64,000 nt of DNA from CAYMZZ01 sp046297935 (GTDB taxonomy: Bacteria; Bacteroidota; Bacteroidia; Chitinophagales; Chitinophagaceae), in the NCBI GenBank assembly GCA_046297935.1, contig JBKBHA010000003.1:248001-312000 (forward strand), in the 5' to 3' direction. Each line of letters opens with the position of its first letter. The first letter of the stretch is position 1. The translations under genes and the position numbers were made by a program. The notes under the pieces are model-generated. The model had not been told where the DNA came from and searched no databases. It worked only from the letters and a program-made list of their open reading frames with translations. This document shows, piece after piece, positions 26,807 to 36,049 of the stretch.

Positions 26807-29800
26807 TCAAAATACCAGATTAAATGAAAGCCCCCAGCTTCGGTTGGCTGCCATTGTGCCCTCGTCAATTCCCTGCCGGGACCAGTTGGAACCAATAGCC
26901 GTTTCGGGATCCATATTTTTAAGTGTACGATAAATGTAAAAAAGGTTGCGGCCAACCAGTGATATACGACATTCGCGAATGCGCGTGCCCGGCTTCCAGG
27001 TGTACGAAAGTACCAGCTCGCGCATTTTTACGTAGCTATTTTTAAATACCATGCCATTTTTGTTCAATGCATCCGGACCCCAGCCATACATGTTCATATA
27101 ATAATACGCGGCATCAACGATGATGGTATTAGGTTTTCCGTCGGCATCCACACCGGGCAATACAATCCCATCATGGTATACGGTAGCACCATTGGGCGCA
27201 GAAGACTGATGCGATGGTAATGCAATTTTGACCCCACGTGAGTCGACATAGTAAGCGAGTCCGCCATGTTTTTCGTCGCGATACTGAAGGGTGCTTTCGT
27301 ACATGCCTGCACCTGTATTGTATTTGGCTACCGGGCTTACCATCATTCCTCCGAATCGAAAATCGAGTGTATGGTCTATGGAAAATCCTTTCCAGTTAAA
27401 TGACTGTGAAAGGCCGCCAATCCAGCGGGGCATAATATTGCCGGCACGTTCGTACTTCGATTTATCGATTACATATAAACCGTTTGCGCCCACAATTGGC
27501 TGGCCGCTGGCATCCCGCAATTGCGGATACACCAGTATTTCGCCCACATCTCTTCCATGAAGGGCGACGATCTTGACAGCCTGCTGTTCGCCCGTGAAAT
27601 AAACCACCTCATTTACGTTGCGCCCCAGTTCACTCACATAAGTACGATTGCGAGCTGCGTTCAACTGAATCTGCCAACTGCTTTGTTTGTTTCGGTATGG
27701 CACTGCCTGTAATGCAATCTCCCAGCCTTCACTTCGTAGTTCGCCGGCATTAATCAACTGCGAAAAAGCGCCAGAGCTGGCTGGCACTGTCAGTTGCACA
27801 ATTTGATTGGGAATACGATTTCGATACCAGTTGATATCAAGTCCTAAACGACCTTTAAACCATTGCAGGTCGAGCCCGGCCTCCCATTCATATTTATTTT
27901 CGGGACGAATAGCCGGGTTGCCAATATTGGGAGTCACAGCTTGCGATGCAACGGGACCATTTACGGTTGGTAAGGTATTTTGAACGTAAGTGAGCGCTGC
28001 CGCGTAAGCGGGGGGCGCGTTGCCGACTACTCCATATGAAAGGCGCAGCCTGCCGGCGTGCAGCCAGCTACGCAGTTTTTTCCAACGTTCCGTAAATACA
28101 AATGCGGCATTGCCCGAAGCATAGAAGTAATGGTTGTTTTCAACAGGTAGTGTGGAAGAATATTCAAGGCGTGCTGTTGCCTCGGCAAACAGGTAATTTC
28201 GATAACTGACATTGGCAAATCCCAGATAAGCGAACTTGAGCAACTCTGTACGGTCAACTTCGTTGGCAACAGGGCTGAAAGAGTTGTCGAGGCTGAACCA
28301 GTTTTCTTTTAGTAGTCCACCATTAGTCGACGACATTTCATCCGTATATTTCTCCCGCCGCGCCTGGTAGCCCGCATTCAAATGAAGGTTCCAGTTTGCA
28401 TGTAATGGCAAATCGTAACTCAACAGGGCATCGCCATATAATATACTGTAGCGTCCATTTTGCATACGGTATAGTCCGGTGCTGTTTACAACATTGAAAG
28501 CTGTTGGGTATTCATTGAATCGCTTTACATCCAGGCGGAAACTGGTGAAATCATTGCCCAGCCTGGCACGCAATTGCAGGCGTGGGCTAATCTGGTATTG
28601 AAAAGTAAAGCTGTTGATAACCCGGTCCTGATCCTCATCTTCTTTATTGCGCAGCTGCATCCAGAAAAAATCAAGCGCTTCTGTCTTCATCGGGTATTTC
28701 AATGCTTCTGCGGGATTGATATCGGGTCGGGTCCAACTTACCCATTTGTAGCCCTCCGAAGTTTGATAGCGGTCAAGCAACAGTTCCGGATCTTCTGCGC
28801 GGCTCAGGAAACCTGCGTATGAAGCCAGTAAACGGTTCAACTGATAGGGCCGGTTATGCACTTTACTTTTTGTGTAATGAGTAACCAGGTCAATGCTGAA
28901 CCGGGGAGTTACTTTCCACTGGGTACTAAAGTTGAGGGTGTTTCTTCGCAGATTGCCACCCAGTTGTATGCCACGATAATCATGACGGCTGTAAGAAAAA
29001 CGATACCCTCCTTTGTCGCTATGGTTGGAAAGTGCCAGGTTGGCCTGACTGCTATAACCTGTCTGATAAAACACATCGTAGTTGTTGCGATGCAATTGAT
29101 AGGGTCGTATAGACCCATCCCACCAGGTTACTGGCTGACCATCGAGCCTTGGGCCAAACTGGGCCCAGGCCGAAAAGTTGGGGCGGCGGCTCTCCGCTAT
29201 GCCGTCGCCATTGGCGTCAACCGGTATCCATCCAGCATCATCTGCACCTTCGGCGAGGTTGGTTACCAGATCGTAGCCGGGCCCGTAAAGCTCCTGATAG
29301 TTGGGTAATTGAGCCCTTTGTTCTACGGTGGCTGCATAGTTGAAATGCACCCGCACTCCCTGCCCCGGCACCGCTTTTTTTGAATTGATGAGCACGACTC
29401 CATTCGCCGCTTCTGATCCGTATAAAGCCGTGGCACTGGCCCCTTTTAAGATTGTGATCGATTCAATATCCTGCGGGTTGATGTCGAGAACGCCATTCCC
29501 TCTGATGCGTGGATCATCCCAATAGCCGCCATTGTTGATGCCTTCAACGCCCCTTTCGTTAGTGTTTCGTATGGCCACCCCATCGAGAAAGAAGATGGGT
29601 TGGGAATTGAAGTTGAGTGAGTTTAAACCCCTTACCTGGATCTGTACCGCACTCGTAGCTCCGCCAGGAGCGCTTTGTATCCTTACACCTGGTGCTTTAC
29701 CATACATGGCTGCTGCTACATTGGTGTGAGCAGGTATATTGATCTGCCGACTGCGCACTACACTTACCGGATATCCCAGTGTTCTAGCCTTGCGTTGTAC

Positions 29801-30451
29801 ATCAAAGCCTGTCACAATCACCTCTTCCAGGTCCATTTGTTTCACCGGTAATACTACGGTTAGCGGTTGATGAAAACTCCAGTCTTTCAATTCCATTTCC
29901 ACCGTTTCGTAGCCAACACAACTTACTGTAAGTTTTTGATCGCGTTTAACTGGAAGGCGAAACAAACCAGAACTGTTGGTATAGCTGCCTACAGCCTGAT
30001 TCACGCGCACTGTTGCCTGCGCAATTGGGGTACTATCGGCAGCCAGTACGCGTCCTCGTAATATCAGACCCGTTGACTCCGGCTGATCGATTTCTGCGTT
30101 TTGATTTTTCCCATTCACATCAAGTGGTCTGGCGTGTTTGGAGTAGATGATAACCGTTTGCTCGTTGAGCAGGCGGTAACGCAGACTTGTTTTTTCCAGT
30201 AGCCGATCCAGTATTCGGGTGAGCGGTTCCGAGGGCTCGTAGTTGATAGCTTCTACCGGCCAGTCGCCCATGCCGGCGTCGGTCAGAAAAAAATAAATTT
30301 TTCGTTGCTGGTTCAGGTCCTGAAGAACGCTAAATAGTTTGCGGGTGTTTTGTTGGGCGTTGGGGCAATAAAATGACAGCAGCAGAACGCCCAGTAGCAG
30401 TGTGCGTATGCAGGTAGCAGTCACTTCCCTCCGTGTAACGCCTTTACCCAT
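26807..30451 (-). CDS. susC: SusC-like TonB-dependent transporter with STN signalling domain
   Basis: Start ATG 30451 (MGKGVTRREVTATC); the upstream codon at 30457 is a TTG. About 1214 residues, longer than the first SusC because of an N-terminal STN domain (about 35-110: LFSVLQDLNQQRKIYFFLTD, LTRILDRLLEKTSLRYRLL). This is the domain that talks to FecR-type anti-sigma factors across the periplasm. Then a carboxypeptidase-regulatory-like domain (ILRGRVLAADSTPIAQATV), TonB box (LEEVIVTGFDV), plug (SLNFNSQPIFFLDGVAI, DIESITILKGASATALYGSE) and barrel ending RSWGLSFNLVF. The fecR gene stands 62 nt upstream, which fits the signalling role. Confidence 0.94.
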   Translation of the reverse strand: MGKGVTRREVTATCIRTLLLGVLLLSFYCPNAQQNTRKLFSVLQDLNQQRKIYFFLTDAGMGDWPVEAINYEPSEPLTRILDRLLEKTSLRYRLLNEQTVIIYSKHARPLDVNGKNQNAEIDQPESTGLILRGRVLAADSTPIAQATVRVNQAVGSYTNSSGLFRLPVKRDQKLTVSCVGYETVEMELKDWSFHQPLTVVLPVKQMDLEEVIVTGFDVQRKARTLGYPVSVVRSRQINIPAHTNVAAAMYGKAPGVRIQSAPGGATSAVQIQVRGLNSLNFNSQPIFFLDGVAIRNTNERGVEGINNGGYWDDPRIRGNGVLDINPQDIESITILKGASATALYGSEAANGVVLINSKKAVPGQGVRVHFNYAATVEQRAQLPNYQELYGPGYDLVTNLAEGADDAGWIPVDANGDGIAESRRPNFSAWAQFGPRLDGQPVTWWDGSIRPYQLHRNNYDVFYQTGYSSQANLALSNHSDKGGYRFSYSRHDYRGIQLGGNLRRNTLNFSTQWKVTPRFSIDLVTHYTKSKVHNRPYQLNRLLASYAGFLSRAEDPELLLDRYQTSEGYKWVSWTRPDINPAEALKYPMKTEALDFFWMQLRNKEDEDQDRVINSFTFQYQISPRLQLRARLGNDFTSFRLDVKRFNEYPTAFNVVNSTGLYRMQNGRYSILYGDALLSYDLPLHANWNLHLNAGYQARREKYTDEMSSTNGGLLKENWFSLDNSFSPVANEVDRTELLKFAYLGFANVSYRNYLFAEATARLEYSSTLPVENNHYFYASGNAAFVFTERWKKLRSWLHAGRLRLSYGVVGNAPPAYAAALTYVQNTLPTVNGPVASQAVTPNIGNPAIRPENKYEWEAGLDLQWFKGRLGLDINWYRNRIPNQIVQLTVPASSGAFSQLINAGELRSEGWEIALQAVPYRNKQSSWQIQLNAARNRTYVSELGRNVNEVVYFTGEQQAVKIVALHGRDVGEILVYPQLRDASGQPIVGANGLYVIDKSKYERAGNIMPRWIGGLSQSFNWKGFSIDHTLDFRFGGMMVSPVAKYNTGAGMYESTLQYRDEKHGGLAYYVDSRGVKIALPSHQSSAPNGATVYHDGIVLPGVDADGKPNTIIVDAAYYYMNMYGWGPDALNKNGMVFKNSYVKMRELVLSYTWKPGTRIRECRISLVGRNLFYIYRTLKNMDPETAIGSNWSRQGIDEGTMAANRSWGLSFNLVF

Positions 30452-30513
30452 AAGCAAGAAGTTCGTGCAAGGAGCAATCGTTGCAGTAAGTTAGTTCATT
30501 TCAAGCCGTTCAC

Positions 30514-31494
30514 CTATTTCCTGGTAAAACGCAAAGCAGATCCGTTGCGCAGCAGTCCGAATTCGCCGGAAGCTGAAAGAGTTTCAAGCAAAATATTGAG
30601 GTCGTTATTGGGGAATATACCCGATACAGCTTTTTCTTCCAGACCTTGATCCACATTCACTTCCAGTCCGTAATACTCACGAATACGCTGGGCAACTTCC
30701 GATAGTGCGCTTTTCTCAAAGATCATTTGCTTATCCATCCAGGCCAGTGCCGCTTTGCCATCGCTCCGCCTTTTCTCCAAACTATTTTCCTTTACGATCA
30801 TCCAATCGCCGGGTTGAAGGCTTTCGGTTGCCCCACCCTTTACAGAAAGGTCAATGGCTCCTTCGGTCAACAATACCTGCTGGCGATTTTCACGAGCCAG
30901 CACATTGAACTTTGTACCTTTTACTGTGATATCATACAGGTCAGTATGTACGACAAATGATTTGCCGTCGCCGGTTTTCACTACTTCCAAAAATGCCTCG
31001 CCTTCAATCCATACCTCGCGACTGGAGTTTTCAAAATTTGCAGGGTATTTAAGTTTTGTGTTGGCGTTCAATTGAATATGGCTACCATCGGGAAGCAGCA
31101 GTTCTCGTGTTTGGCCGAACCCTGCCACCTGCTCCACATAATTTATTTCTGATTTTTGGGTAAACCACCAGGTTGCCGTACCAATTCCCAATAGCAGGAT
31201 AGCTGCGGCTGCCCAACGCAGGAAAAGGCGCCGAACAGGTGCAGGTTTTTTGTTTTGTAAAATTTTTTGAAACTGCTGATTAGCTGCCGCGATTTTTTCT
31301 GCATCCAGTCCCTTCTCAGACATAATGAGTCTGTCCAGAAAAATGCGAGCCTCGCCCGAGAGCTCTGCGAGGTACGGATCGACCGCCATTTTTGCCTCCC
31401 AGGCCTGCGTGGCGTCGTGATTATCAGCTTTATACCAGGCCAGGAACTGCTCGTCGATTACCAGCTGTTCTACCGACCTTATTTGTTCTTCCAT
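30514..31494 (-). CDS. FecR family anti-sigma factor
   Basis: ATG 31494 (MEEQIRSVEQLVIDEQFLAW) is preferred; the frame is open further upstream but runs into the divergent promoter region. 326 residues. The N-terminal cytoplasmic part binds the sigma factor. One membrane helix (RWAAAAILLLGIGTATWWF) follows, then a periplasmic FecR domain (QTRELLLPDGSHIQLNANTK, EVWIEGEAFLEV, FVVHTDLYDITVKGTKFNV) and a C-terminal STN-like segment (ALSEVAQRIREYYGLEV, SGIFPNNDLNILLETLS). It passes the signal from the STN domain of the downstream SusC to the divergent ECF sigma factor. Confidence 0.95.
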   Translation of the reverse strand: MEEQIRSVEQLVIDEQFLAWYKADNHDATQAWEAKMAVDPYLAELSGEARIFLDRLIMSEKGLDAEKIAAANQQFQKILQNKKPAPVRRLFLRWAAAAILLLGIGTATWWFTQKSEINYVEQVAGFGQTRELLLPDGSHIQLNANTKLKYPANFENSSREVWIEGEAFLEVVKTGDGKSFVVHTDLYDITVKGTKFNVLARENRQQVLLTEGAIDLSVKGGATESLQPGDWMIVKENSLEKRRSDGKAALAWMDKQMIFEKSALSEVAQRIREYYGLEVNVDQGLEEKAVSGIFPNNDLNILLETLSASGEFGLLRNGSALRFTRK

Positions 31495-31510
31495 GATGAC
31501 TTGTAAATAC

Positions 31511-31518
31511 CAAATATA
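31511..31518 (-). promoter_or_regulatory. Possible -7 element (TATATTTG) for fecR
   Basis: Read on the minus strand the octamer TATATTTG exactly fits TAnnTTTG. It lies 17 nt before the fecR start codon, a suitable distance. The -33 position has only a weak match. It probably drives the fecR-susC-susD unit. Confidence 0.4.
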
Positions 31519-31621
31519 GTACGGCAACTGCGCTTTTGTAACCCGTATTTCCGAAACATTTAATAATTTCCCGCCCTTACTCCTGGCCTGACTGCAAATT
31601 TTTAATGGCCATTTTGTCGGT

Positions 31622-32176
31622 ATGAATGATTCTGCACGGGAAGAAGCTGCTTTATGGGAACGGTTTCGTCGGGGCGACAGCAACGCATTAGCTGTTCTGT
31701 TTCAACGCCTTTACGAAGGGATGGCGCTATACGGCTATAAGCTGATGGGCGAAAAGTCGATGGTGGAAGACTGTGTGCAGGAGTTGTTTGCTGACCTTTT
31801 GCACAAGCAGCCTCCGCCGGAGGTCGAATTTGTGAGGGCTTATTTGTTCAAATCGCTTCGGTATAAACTGATCAGGGTGGCAGAGCAGCAACGCAGCCGG
31901 CAGCGTCGTGAGCATCTTAGTCAGGCTAACGCCGGCGAAGCAAGTTTCGATTTTTATTCTTTCGAATCTGCCCAAAACGATCCTGAAGCAATTCGTCAAC
32001 GGCAACAGTTGGTATCGGCTCTCGATCAGTTATCGCCACGCCAACGTGAGATTGTATATCTCCGTTTTTATCAAAATCTTTCGTACGAAGAAATTGCCGA
32101 GGTGATGGAGCTGAATTATCAAACCTCCCGCAACTTGTTGTATAAAGCAATCAAGGCGTTGCGAAAAATCTGGTGA
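31622..32176 (+). CDS. ECF sigma-70 factor (FecI-like)
   Basis: RNA polymerase sigma factor of 184 residues. Region 2: ALAVLFQRLYEGMALYGYKLM, VEDCVQELFADLL, FVRAYLFKSLRYKLI. Region 4: SALDQLSPRQREIVYLRFYQNLSYEEIAEVM with the helix-turn-helix NYQTSRNLLYKAIKAL. It is divergent from fecR with 127 nt between the starts, the standard layout for a sigma/anti-sigma pair that controls the neighbouring susC-susD genes. Inactive until the SusC-like receptor is occupied, if it follows the FecA-FecR-FecI scheme. Confidence 0.95.
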   Translation: MNDSAREEAALWERFRRGDSNALAVLFQRLYEGMALYGYKLMGEKSMVEDCVQELFADLLHKQPPPEVEFVRAYLFKSLRYKLIRVAEQQRSRQRREHLSQANAGEASFDFYSFESAQNDPEAIRQRQQLVSALDQLSPRQREIVYLRFYQNLSYEEIAEVMELNYQTSRNLLYKAIKALRKIW

Positions 32177-32671
32177 GGAAGAATAATCGAACTGCAAAGC
32201 ACTGATTTCTTCCAATCTGTGTGAAAAAACAGGTGGCCTGTAAGTCATTAAAAAGTTCAGAGCACGGATACCCTGTTTAACCTCAGAGTTCGCGGCGATT
32301 TTACGCAGAGAAACGGGAGAGCACTTCCAAATTAACTTTCATTACTCTCATTCGATCTCTGCGCCCTTTGCGTAGAACCTCTGTTTTCTCTGCGGTTAAA
32401 CAGGGTACAAGAGCTCTATTGAGTCTCGCTAAACAGTTTTGAGGTTGCCAATAAGGGCGATAGTCTTATCACGCAGATAGTAAACGCAAGCAGAATGCAG
32501 TGTCGTACGCTAAAAATTTGCGCCCAAATCTGTTCTATCTGGCGAATAGAACTGCCACGCCCAAAAGAAGATTGCTGCCAGAAATTATTTTCTGCACGCC
32601 CGGATTTCATAGTTTAGAAGCCAGATTTTGTGTATTTAACATTGAAGATTCTTTGCCATTAACTTCGTTAT
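32177..32671. other. Intergenic region with one hairpin repeat
   Basis: About 495 bases between the sigma factor and the PIG-L gene. The first half contains the CAGAGG-family repeat (separate entry). The second half (32410-32671) shows no gene or RNA that I recognise. Confidence 0.5.
32270..32406. repeat. CAGAGG-family hairpin, left of the PIG-L gene
   Basis: Arms ACCCTGTTTAACC-CAGAG and CTCTGCGGTTAAACAGGGT are near-perfect inverted repeats around a 100-nt centre. It is closely related to the element at 33511-33623. The similarity continues outside the arms (left flank AGTTCAGAGCAC, right flank ACAAGAGCTCTA then GTCTCGC), so the PIG-L gene lies between two direct copies of about 170 bp. Confidence 0.8.
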
Positions 32672-33475
32672 ATGCCTAAACATACCTTGCTGGCAGTTTA
32701 TCTGTTATTAGCAATTATCGCCTGCAACCCTAAGAAGCAGGAAGCTCCCCGGCAAAAAAGTCCGATACTTGTGGTACTCGCTCACCCTGATGATGAAACT
32801 GCATTTAGCCCTGTGCTTGCCAAATATGCCCGCCTCGGCCATGCCGTTCAATTGGTGATTGCTGTAACTGCCGAAAACGATACCCGGCATGTGCAGGCTT
32901 CGCCTGATTCCGTTAAAAAAATCAAGCAGGAACAGTGTATATGCTCTACCGAAAAACTCGGTATCCTGCCTCCCGTTTTTGTGGAACGGGTAAGCCTTGA
33001 CCGTAAATTCGGCGTTCGCGACGGTGTACGTGCATCGGTAGAGGCAAGTGTTGCTTTGCGCGACAGCGTCAAATCAATTATTGAAAGACTGCAGCCCGGC
33101 GCCATCATCAGTTTTGGTCCCGATGGCGAATATGGTCACCCTGAACATATTATTGTTAGCAGTGTGGTTACGGAATTATTGCTGCGCGAGGCTTGGGCAA
33201 CCAGATACCCTCTATATTATTTTGGCTGGACGCGCAGCCATGAGGAAGGCGGCGATGGCTGGGTTCGATTTGTTGATGATTCCTATTTGCCTATTCGCGT
33301 TTCTTATTCAGACGACGACGAAGCCCGCGCCTTTGAATCGCTTCGTTGCTACACCGCCGGTTATTCTCCTGAGGAAATGGAAGAAATAATTACTGCAGAA
33401 ACCCGGAGAAAGAACGAACTATTTTTCCGTCGTTTGCTGGTAGATACAATTAAAGCCGAAGAGCTTATTCGGTAA
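32672..33475 (+). CDS. PIG-L family deacetylase, lipoprotein
   Basis: Zn-dependent N-acetylglucosaminyl deacetylase-like enzyme (LmbE/PIG-L family). A lipoprotein signal ends at AIIAC (Cys18), so it is in the envelope. The metal site motif AHPDDE is at residues 37-42 and the second motif GPDGEYGHPEHI near 150 supplies the other ligand (H-x-x-H). Total 267 residues, normal for the family. The acceptor could be an amino sugar in a glycolipid or glycan; the sequence does not decide this. It stands alone and is bracketed by two copies of the same hairpin repeat. Confidence 0.9.
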   Translation: MPKHTLLAVYLLLAIIACNPKKQEAPRQKSPILVVLAHPDDETAFSPVLAKYARLGHAVQLVIAVTAENDTRHVQASPDSVKKIKQEQCICSTEKLGILPPVFVERVSLDRKFGVRDGVRASVEASVALRDSVKSIIERLQPGAIISFGPDGEYGHPEHIIVSSVVTELLLREAWATRYPLYYFGWTRSHEEGGDGWVRFVDDSYLPIRVSYSDDDEARAFESLRCYTAGYSPEEMEEIITAETRRKNELFFRRLLVDTIKAEELIR

Positions 33476-33510
33476 ATCTAGAACCTCGCAGGAACTTCAG
33501 AGCACCGATG

Positions 33511-33623
33511 CCCTGTTCAACCGCCGAGCATAGGGAGAACATTTCAAAACTAACTTTCATTACTCGCATTCAATCTCCGCGTCCACTGCGTAGAACCTCT
33601 GTTTCCTCTGCGGTTAAACAGGG
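33511..33623. repeat. CAGAGG-family hairpin, right of the PIG-L gene
   Basis: A degraded copy of the element at 32270-32406. The right arm (CTCTGCGGTTAAACAGGGT) is intact but the left arm is mutated (CCCTGTTCAACCGCCGAG) and about 25 nt of the centre is missing. Confidence 0.75.
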
Positions 33624-33731
33624 TACAAGAGCTCTAGTAAGTCTCGCCAACCTGTTTTAATATTTCTAAAGAGGGTAATAAGACTTGTTGCAGAAGCAGC
33701 AGTTCTGTTCCCACAGAGTTCGCGGATAAGT

Positions 33732-34406
33732 TCATTTACCAATTCTACACCGTAGCACCGGCGTTAGCGACACCGCTTCTAAAAAACTGATGGAAACGAG
33801 ATAGTAGGCTCTCGCCTTTATGCCGGCTGTAAATCTGGTATCGATTGATCGTTCCCACCCTACTCCGCCGTAAAAACCAGCTTCCTCCATTCCACTATTA
33901 GAAAAATTTCTTTCGGCAATTTCTACCACCGGGCCCCCTAAAACCGCTCCCTCGTATACGATGGATTGGTCGGCCGTAGTGAGATAAAGTAGACCCAGCT
34001 CCGCAATCCAGGCCGATTTCTTACCGGCAAATCGGCGTCCATACCCCAGTTGGAAAAAATGGTTGATATAATGAAGATTAAAATCCTTTACGTAAAAATC
34101 GACACCATTCAAATTAATCGCATAATTCACGCGGGCTTTGTTTTTGCTCTGGTTGTACTCCAGTTGCAAAAACGATCGCGAATTCCAGTCGTATTGCAGC
34201 CCGACTCCCGCAATGCTTCCCAGCATTTGCTTATTGTAAAAATACCGATGGGGCTGTGGTCCGCTTTCTTCATCAAAACTGTTTGCGAAGAAATTCAATT
34301 GTGGACCATAAGAAGCATAGATGGAAATATGTCTCGTTTTTTGAGAAAAGCAGGCTTGTTGTATCGCAACCATTGCCGTGCAGAAGAGGATAAGGCGGAT
34401 AAGCAT
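33732..34406 (-). CDS. Outer-membrane beta-barrel-like protein
   Basis: A 224-residue exported protein with a signal peptide ending near QACFSQ. The mature part alternates polar and hydrophobic residues with many aromatics, as in small porin-like barrels: SIYASYGPQLNFFAN, GVGLQYDWNSRSFLQLEY, INHFFQLGYGRRF, AELGLLYLTT, GGVGWERSIDTRFTAGIKARAYYL. The end (LTPVLRCRIGK) lacks the usual terminal aromatic residue. No further family assignment. It is followed on the other strand by the VWA-PP2C-kinase triad. Confidence 0.7.
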   Translation of the reverse strand: MLIRLILFCTAMVAIQQACFSQKTRHISIYASYGPQLNFFANSFDEESGPQPHRYFYNKQMLGSIAGVGLQYDWNSRSFLQLEYNQSKNKARVNYAINLNGVDFYVKDFNLHYINHFFQLGYGRRFAGKKSAWIAELGLLYLTTADQSIVYEGAVLGGPVVEIAERNFSNSGMEEAGFYGGVGWERSIDTRFTAGIKARAYYLVSISFLEAVSLTPVLRCRIGK

Positions 34407-34610
34407 TGGTATAGTTTAGATAAGAAAATTAAGCAAAGAACTGTTGCATTTTTCAACATAAACTGTGAAACATTTGTGAGGATTAGTAAGTTGTGCGGCA
34501 TTTGAGATGTGCGGCTGGTTTCATTTGCGGTAAAATCTGAGAAATCTGCTTAGAAAATCCCGACAAACCGAATATCTTTAAGCCGATATTCACCAAATCG
34601 AACCGATCTT

Positions 34611-35285
34611 ATGAGCGAGTACATCAATTTTGAACAGGTGCCTTTTGGCAGTGATAATTTTGCCGACAATCCCGAGCCACGTTGTCCCTGCCTTTTGCTG
34701 CTGGATACATCAGGTTCCATGTCGGGCATGCCGATTCAGCAGTTGAACGATGGCATTACTACCCTTCGTGATGAACTGATGGCCGACCACCTGGCGATGA
34801 AAAGGGTGGAAGTTGGGATTGTGACATTTGGACCTGCCAGGCTCGAATCAGATTTCCATACTGTTGCCTCCTTTCATCCCCCAACATTGTCGGCCAGTGG
34901 CGACACGCCCATTGGCGAGGCCATTACGATGGGAATCGACCTGCTCCAAAAGCGCAAACAGGAATACAAGCAGCATGGAGTGTCGTACTACAAGCCCTGG
35001 ATTTTTCTGATTACCGATGGCGCGCCAACGGATAGTTATGAGCAGGCTGCGGCCATGATTCGCGAAGGCGAAGCGGCCAGGTCTTTTGCATTCTTTGCGA
35101 TTGGCGTTGAAAACGCCAATATGGATATTTTGAAGAAACTGTCGGTACGCGAGCCGCTCAGGCTGCAGGGTCTTAAGTTCCGCGAGTTTTTCCAATGGCT
35201 GTCGGCTTCCATGAAAATGGTTTCCAGTAAAAACACCAATAGCGCCGTAAACATGTTACCACCGTCAGGCTGGGCCGAATTATGA
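34611..35285 (+). CDS. yegL: VWA domain protein, TerY/YegL-like
   Basis: First gene of an overlapping three-gene unit. The whole 224-residue protein is one von Willebrand A domain. The metal-ion-dependent adhesion site is intact: DTSGSMS (about 32-38), the Thr in SGDTPIGEA and the Asp in FLITDGAPTDSYE. No signal peptide, so it is cytoplasmic. Order, size and partners match E. coli YegL (about 219 residues) and the TerY-P group described by Anantharaman, Iyer and Aravind. Its stop overlaps the next start (ATGA at 35282). It probably presents or scaffolds a substrate for the kinase/phosphatase pair. Confidence 0.88.
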   Translation: MSEYINFEQVPFGSDNFADNPEPRCPCLLLLDTSGSMSGMPIQQLNDGITTLRDELMADHLAMKRVEVGIVTFGPARLESDFHTVASFHPPTLSASGDTPIGEAITMGIDLLQKRKQEYKQHGVSYYKPWIFLITDGAPTDSYEQAAAMIREGEAARSFAFFAIGVENANMDILKKLSVREPLRLQGLKFREFFQWLSASMKMVSSKNTNSAVNMLPPSGWAEL

Positions 35286-36049
35286 GCTGGAAATTGATAG
35301 GTCAGGCAGTCGTCGGCAGTTCCCACCTATCTTCTGACCGACCTTGCGAGGACGCATTGCACGCAGAAAAGCTACTGCATCCCAACGGAACAGAAATTCT
35401 TATTTGTTGCGCCAGCGATGGTGCCGGCAGCGCCCGATTTGCAGCCACTGCATCTCAATTGGTCGTAACCGAGACTGTAAACCGTTTTGCAGCACTGCTG
35501 CAAGTTGACGCCATTATTGAAGAAGCTGACATTTATCAGGTGGCTGAAGAAATTTACGAATTACTACGTCAGCAGTCAGTCGAAAATCAGGTGGCTATAC
35601 AGGAATACTCCTGCACCTGGCTGGGTGCCGTTCTTTTTCCAGATAGAGCTGTGTTTTTTCAAATTGGAGATGGTGCCATTGTGCGGCATAACGGCGTGGA
35701 TGGATATGTAACCCTTTGGCCGCCCGAAAATGGCGAATACCAAAATAGTACCTGGTTTCTGGTCGATCATCTTCATATGGCCCAGCTTCGGTGCATTGTA
35801 CTACATGAACGGATTGATGAAATTGCTTTGTTGACCGACGGACTACAAATGCTGGCATTGAATATTGAAACCAATATTGTTCATCAACCCTTTTTCGAAA
35901 GCATGTTCAAATGGTTGCGGCTGGCTGACAATGATGAAAAAATTGCTACCCTCAATAATAAACTTCAAAATTACCTTGGCAGCGAACTCATCAATCAAAA
36001 AACGGATGATGACAAGACGCTGTTGCTCGCCACCCGCCTGAACTCGTAA
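35282..36049 (+). CDS. yegK: PP2C-like Ser/Thr phosphatase, YegK-like
   Basis: Second gene of the triad, 255 residues. The metal-binding acidic residues of the PP2C fold are present: CEDA (Asp24), ASDGAGSA (Asp46), QIGDGAIV in the centre, LLTDGLQ and KTDDDKTLLL near the end. The size and the PP2C_2-type short N-terminus match E. coli YegK, which was shown to dephosphorylate YegI. The stop TAA overlaps the kinase ATG by 1 nt, so translation is coupled. It should reverse the phosphorylation made by the downstream kinase. Confidence 0.9.
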   Translation: MSWKLIGQAVVGSSHLSSDRPCEDALHAEKLLHPNGTEILICCASDGAGSARFAATASQLVVTETVNRFAALLQVDAIIEEADIYQVAEEIYELLRQQSVENQVAIQEYSCTWLGAVLFPDRAVFFQIGDGAIVRHNGVDGYVTLWPPENGEYQNSTWFLVDHLHMAQLRCIVLHERIDEIALLTDGLQMLALNIETNIVHQPFFESMFKWLRLADNDEKIATLNNKLQNYLGSELINQKTDDDKTLLLATRLNS

